DNA from: Lycocorax pyrrhopterus obiensis
Taxonomy: Eukaryota; Chordata; Aves; Passeriformes; Paradisaeidae
Length of the DNA stretch: 64,000 nt
Direction: 5' to 3'
NCBI GenBank assembly: GCA_014706295.1
Contig: JACSVZ010000024.1
Coordinates: forward strand, 4,795,780 to 4,859,779
The translations under genes and the position numbers were made by a program. Shown in pieces: positions 62,656 to 64,000 of this stretch (positions are counted from its first letter, which is position 1; every line of letters starts with the position of its first letter). The notes under the pieces were generated by a model. It ran no database searches and was not told where the DNA came from. It was given only the letters and a program-made list of their open reading frames with translations.

Positions 62656-63018
62656 TGTTGCTGTTCTCCCCACGGACGAGTAGAGAAACGACACAAAGTC
62701 CAGGCTCAGGGATCAATGGATACTTTAATGGTTTCTCAGAAGGCTTTTATGTGTTAGTTCACAAAGTGTATTCAGTGGCATAAGGTAATTGGTTTTTGCC
62801 ATCCACCCCCTAAGGGGATTGGTCAAGTTCTAAGACACCCATCTCTGAGTGTTTTTCCAGTCAGAACCATAACAATTCTGCAAAACAACCTGCAGCTGCA
62901 AGAAGTTTACAGAACTGTAATGTTGTTGTGAGTTACTTGCATGGGAAAGACAGAACTCTCACAGAAATGCTGCAGAGAGCTGAAGAAATTCTCTGCTGAA
63001 GCTTTTTCAGCATCCATA
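62656..63018 (-). mobile_element. Solo LTR, ERVK-like, family A copy 4
   Basis: Starts TGTTGCTGTTCTCCCC and ends GCATCCATA. Flanking hexamers GCCATG (62650-62655) and GCCACG (63019-63024) differ by one base. Minus orientation. It inserted at the 3' edge of the 61-bp array that follows exon 22, cutting the last repeat unit. Confidence 0.84.
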
Positions 63019-63134
63019 GCCACGTGCTGGGAAGTCGCTGCTCCTCGTAGGAAAGGGATGGGTTGGTGTGGAATCCTCTGGAATCAGGAGTTCATTTACT
63101 GCCAGGAGTGGGCAGGGACTCGTTGGTGATCTCA

Positions 63135-63385
63135 GGGAAGGGCTGGAGCTGGGACAGGGAGGTTTAGGTTGGATTTAGGGAAAGGTTCTTCCCCCAGAGG
63201 GTGCTGGGCACTGCCCAGGCTCCCCAGGGAATGGGAACATTCTCGAGGCTGCCAGAGCTCCAGGAATGTTTGGACAGCACTGCCAGGGATGCCCAGGGTG
63301 GGATTTGGGGGTGTCTGTGCAGGGCCAGGAGCTGCACTGGATCATCCTTCATCCCTTCCAGCTCAGGACGTTTCATGATGGATTT
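63135..63385 (+). mobile_element. CR1-type element, sense
   Basis: GGTTTAGGTTGGATTTAGGG, CCAGAGGGTGCTGGGCACTG and TCCAGCTCAGGACGTTTCAT. Same subfamily as 22895 in the other orientation. Confidence 0.84.
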
Positions 63386-63469
63386 AAACACATTTTTGCC
63401 TCCTTTGTGTGGGAGAGCAGTGGGGCTGTGCTGGTGGGACACAACACAAAACCGGGGGGATTTTGGGTA

Positions 63470-64000
63470 TAAATCCTTACCCTGAATTACTGAGCGTTAA
63501 AAGGGGGATTTGGGTGCAGATCTTCCCCCTGATCAATTATTGAGTGTTAAAAAGGGGGATTTAGGGTGCAGCTCTTCCCCCTGATGAATTACTCAGCATT
63601 AAAAGGGGGATTTGGGGTGCAGATCTTCCCCGTGATGAATTATGGAGCATTAAAAGGGGGGATTTTAGGTGCAGATCTTCCCCCTGATGAATTACTCAGC
63701 GTTAAAAGGGGAGATTTGGGGTATAAATCCTTACCCTGATGAATTACTCAGTGTTTAAAGGGAGGATTTGGGGGCAGATCTTTACCCTGATGAATTATTC
63801 AGCATTAAAAGGGGAGATTTTGGGTATAAATCCTTACCCTGATGAATTACTCAGCGTTAAAAGGGGGGAATTGAGGTGCAGATCTTTACCCTGATGAATT
63901 ACTCAGCGTTAAAAGGGGGATTTGGGGTATAAATCCTTACCCTGATGAATTATTGAGCGTTAAAAGGGGGGATTTTGGGGCAGCTCTTCCCCCTGATGAA
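63470..64000. repeat. Minisatellite, about 52-bp unit, 10 or more copies, running off the window
   Basis: GATGAATTACTCAGCGTTAA, AAGGGGGATTTGGGGTGCAG and ATCTTCCCCC recur to the last base, so its true length is unknown. Confidence 0.92.

Overview
The window is vertebrate nuclear DNA. It holds an internal stretch of one multi-exon gene on the + strand, CSMD2 (CUB and Sushi multiple domains 2). Twenty-two consecutive coding exons lie between 11058 and 62338, total about 3.78 kb (roughly 1,260 codons), and join with consistent splice phases. They encode, in order, one whole CUB domain, then alternating Sushi and CUB domains, and the first part of a further CUB. By comparison with the CSMD family from memory this is about CUB4 to the start of CUB11, all in the large extracellular part of a type I membrane protein of neurons. 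Both ends of the gene lie outside the window.

The host looks like a bird, probably on a small GC-rich chromosome. The dispersed repeats are CR1-type LINE 3' ends and short solo LTRs with 6-bp target duplications (ERVK-like). The introns are short, from 152 bp to about 4.9 kb, whereas mammalian CSMD2 spans hundreds of kilobases. Species cannot be named from the sequence.

Layout: 1-11057 is the 3' part of a long upstream intron with three solo LTRs, several minisatellites and a purine tract. 11058-22167 holds CUB4, Sushi4, CUB5, Sushi5 and the first half of CUB6. 25665-36374 runs from the second half of CUB6 to Sushi7. 38805-47002 holds CUB8 and Sushi8. 49919-57697 holds CUB9, Sushi9 and CUB10. 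60737-62338 holds Sushi10 and the first part of CUB11. The window ends inside a tandem array in the next intron.

The most unusual property is tandem-repeat density. About two dozen minisatellite or satellite-like arrays cover roughly a quarter of the window (sum of approximate spans), and many abut exon boundaries. The clearest case is exon 22, whose 3' end and splice donor have been copied into a 61-bp repeat, giving four intact decoy donors downstream. Exon 14 runs into a 21-bp array that stays open in frame for about 275 codons. Exon 17 carries an apparent one-base insertion in a G run that breaks the frame. An LTR nested in a CR1 element ends 62 bp before the exon 3 acceptor. No second gene, RNA gene or CRISPR array is supported; the long open frames outside the exons are by-products of stop-free tandem repeats.
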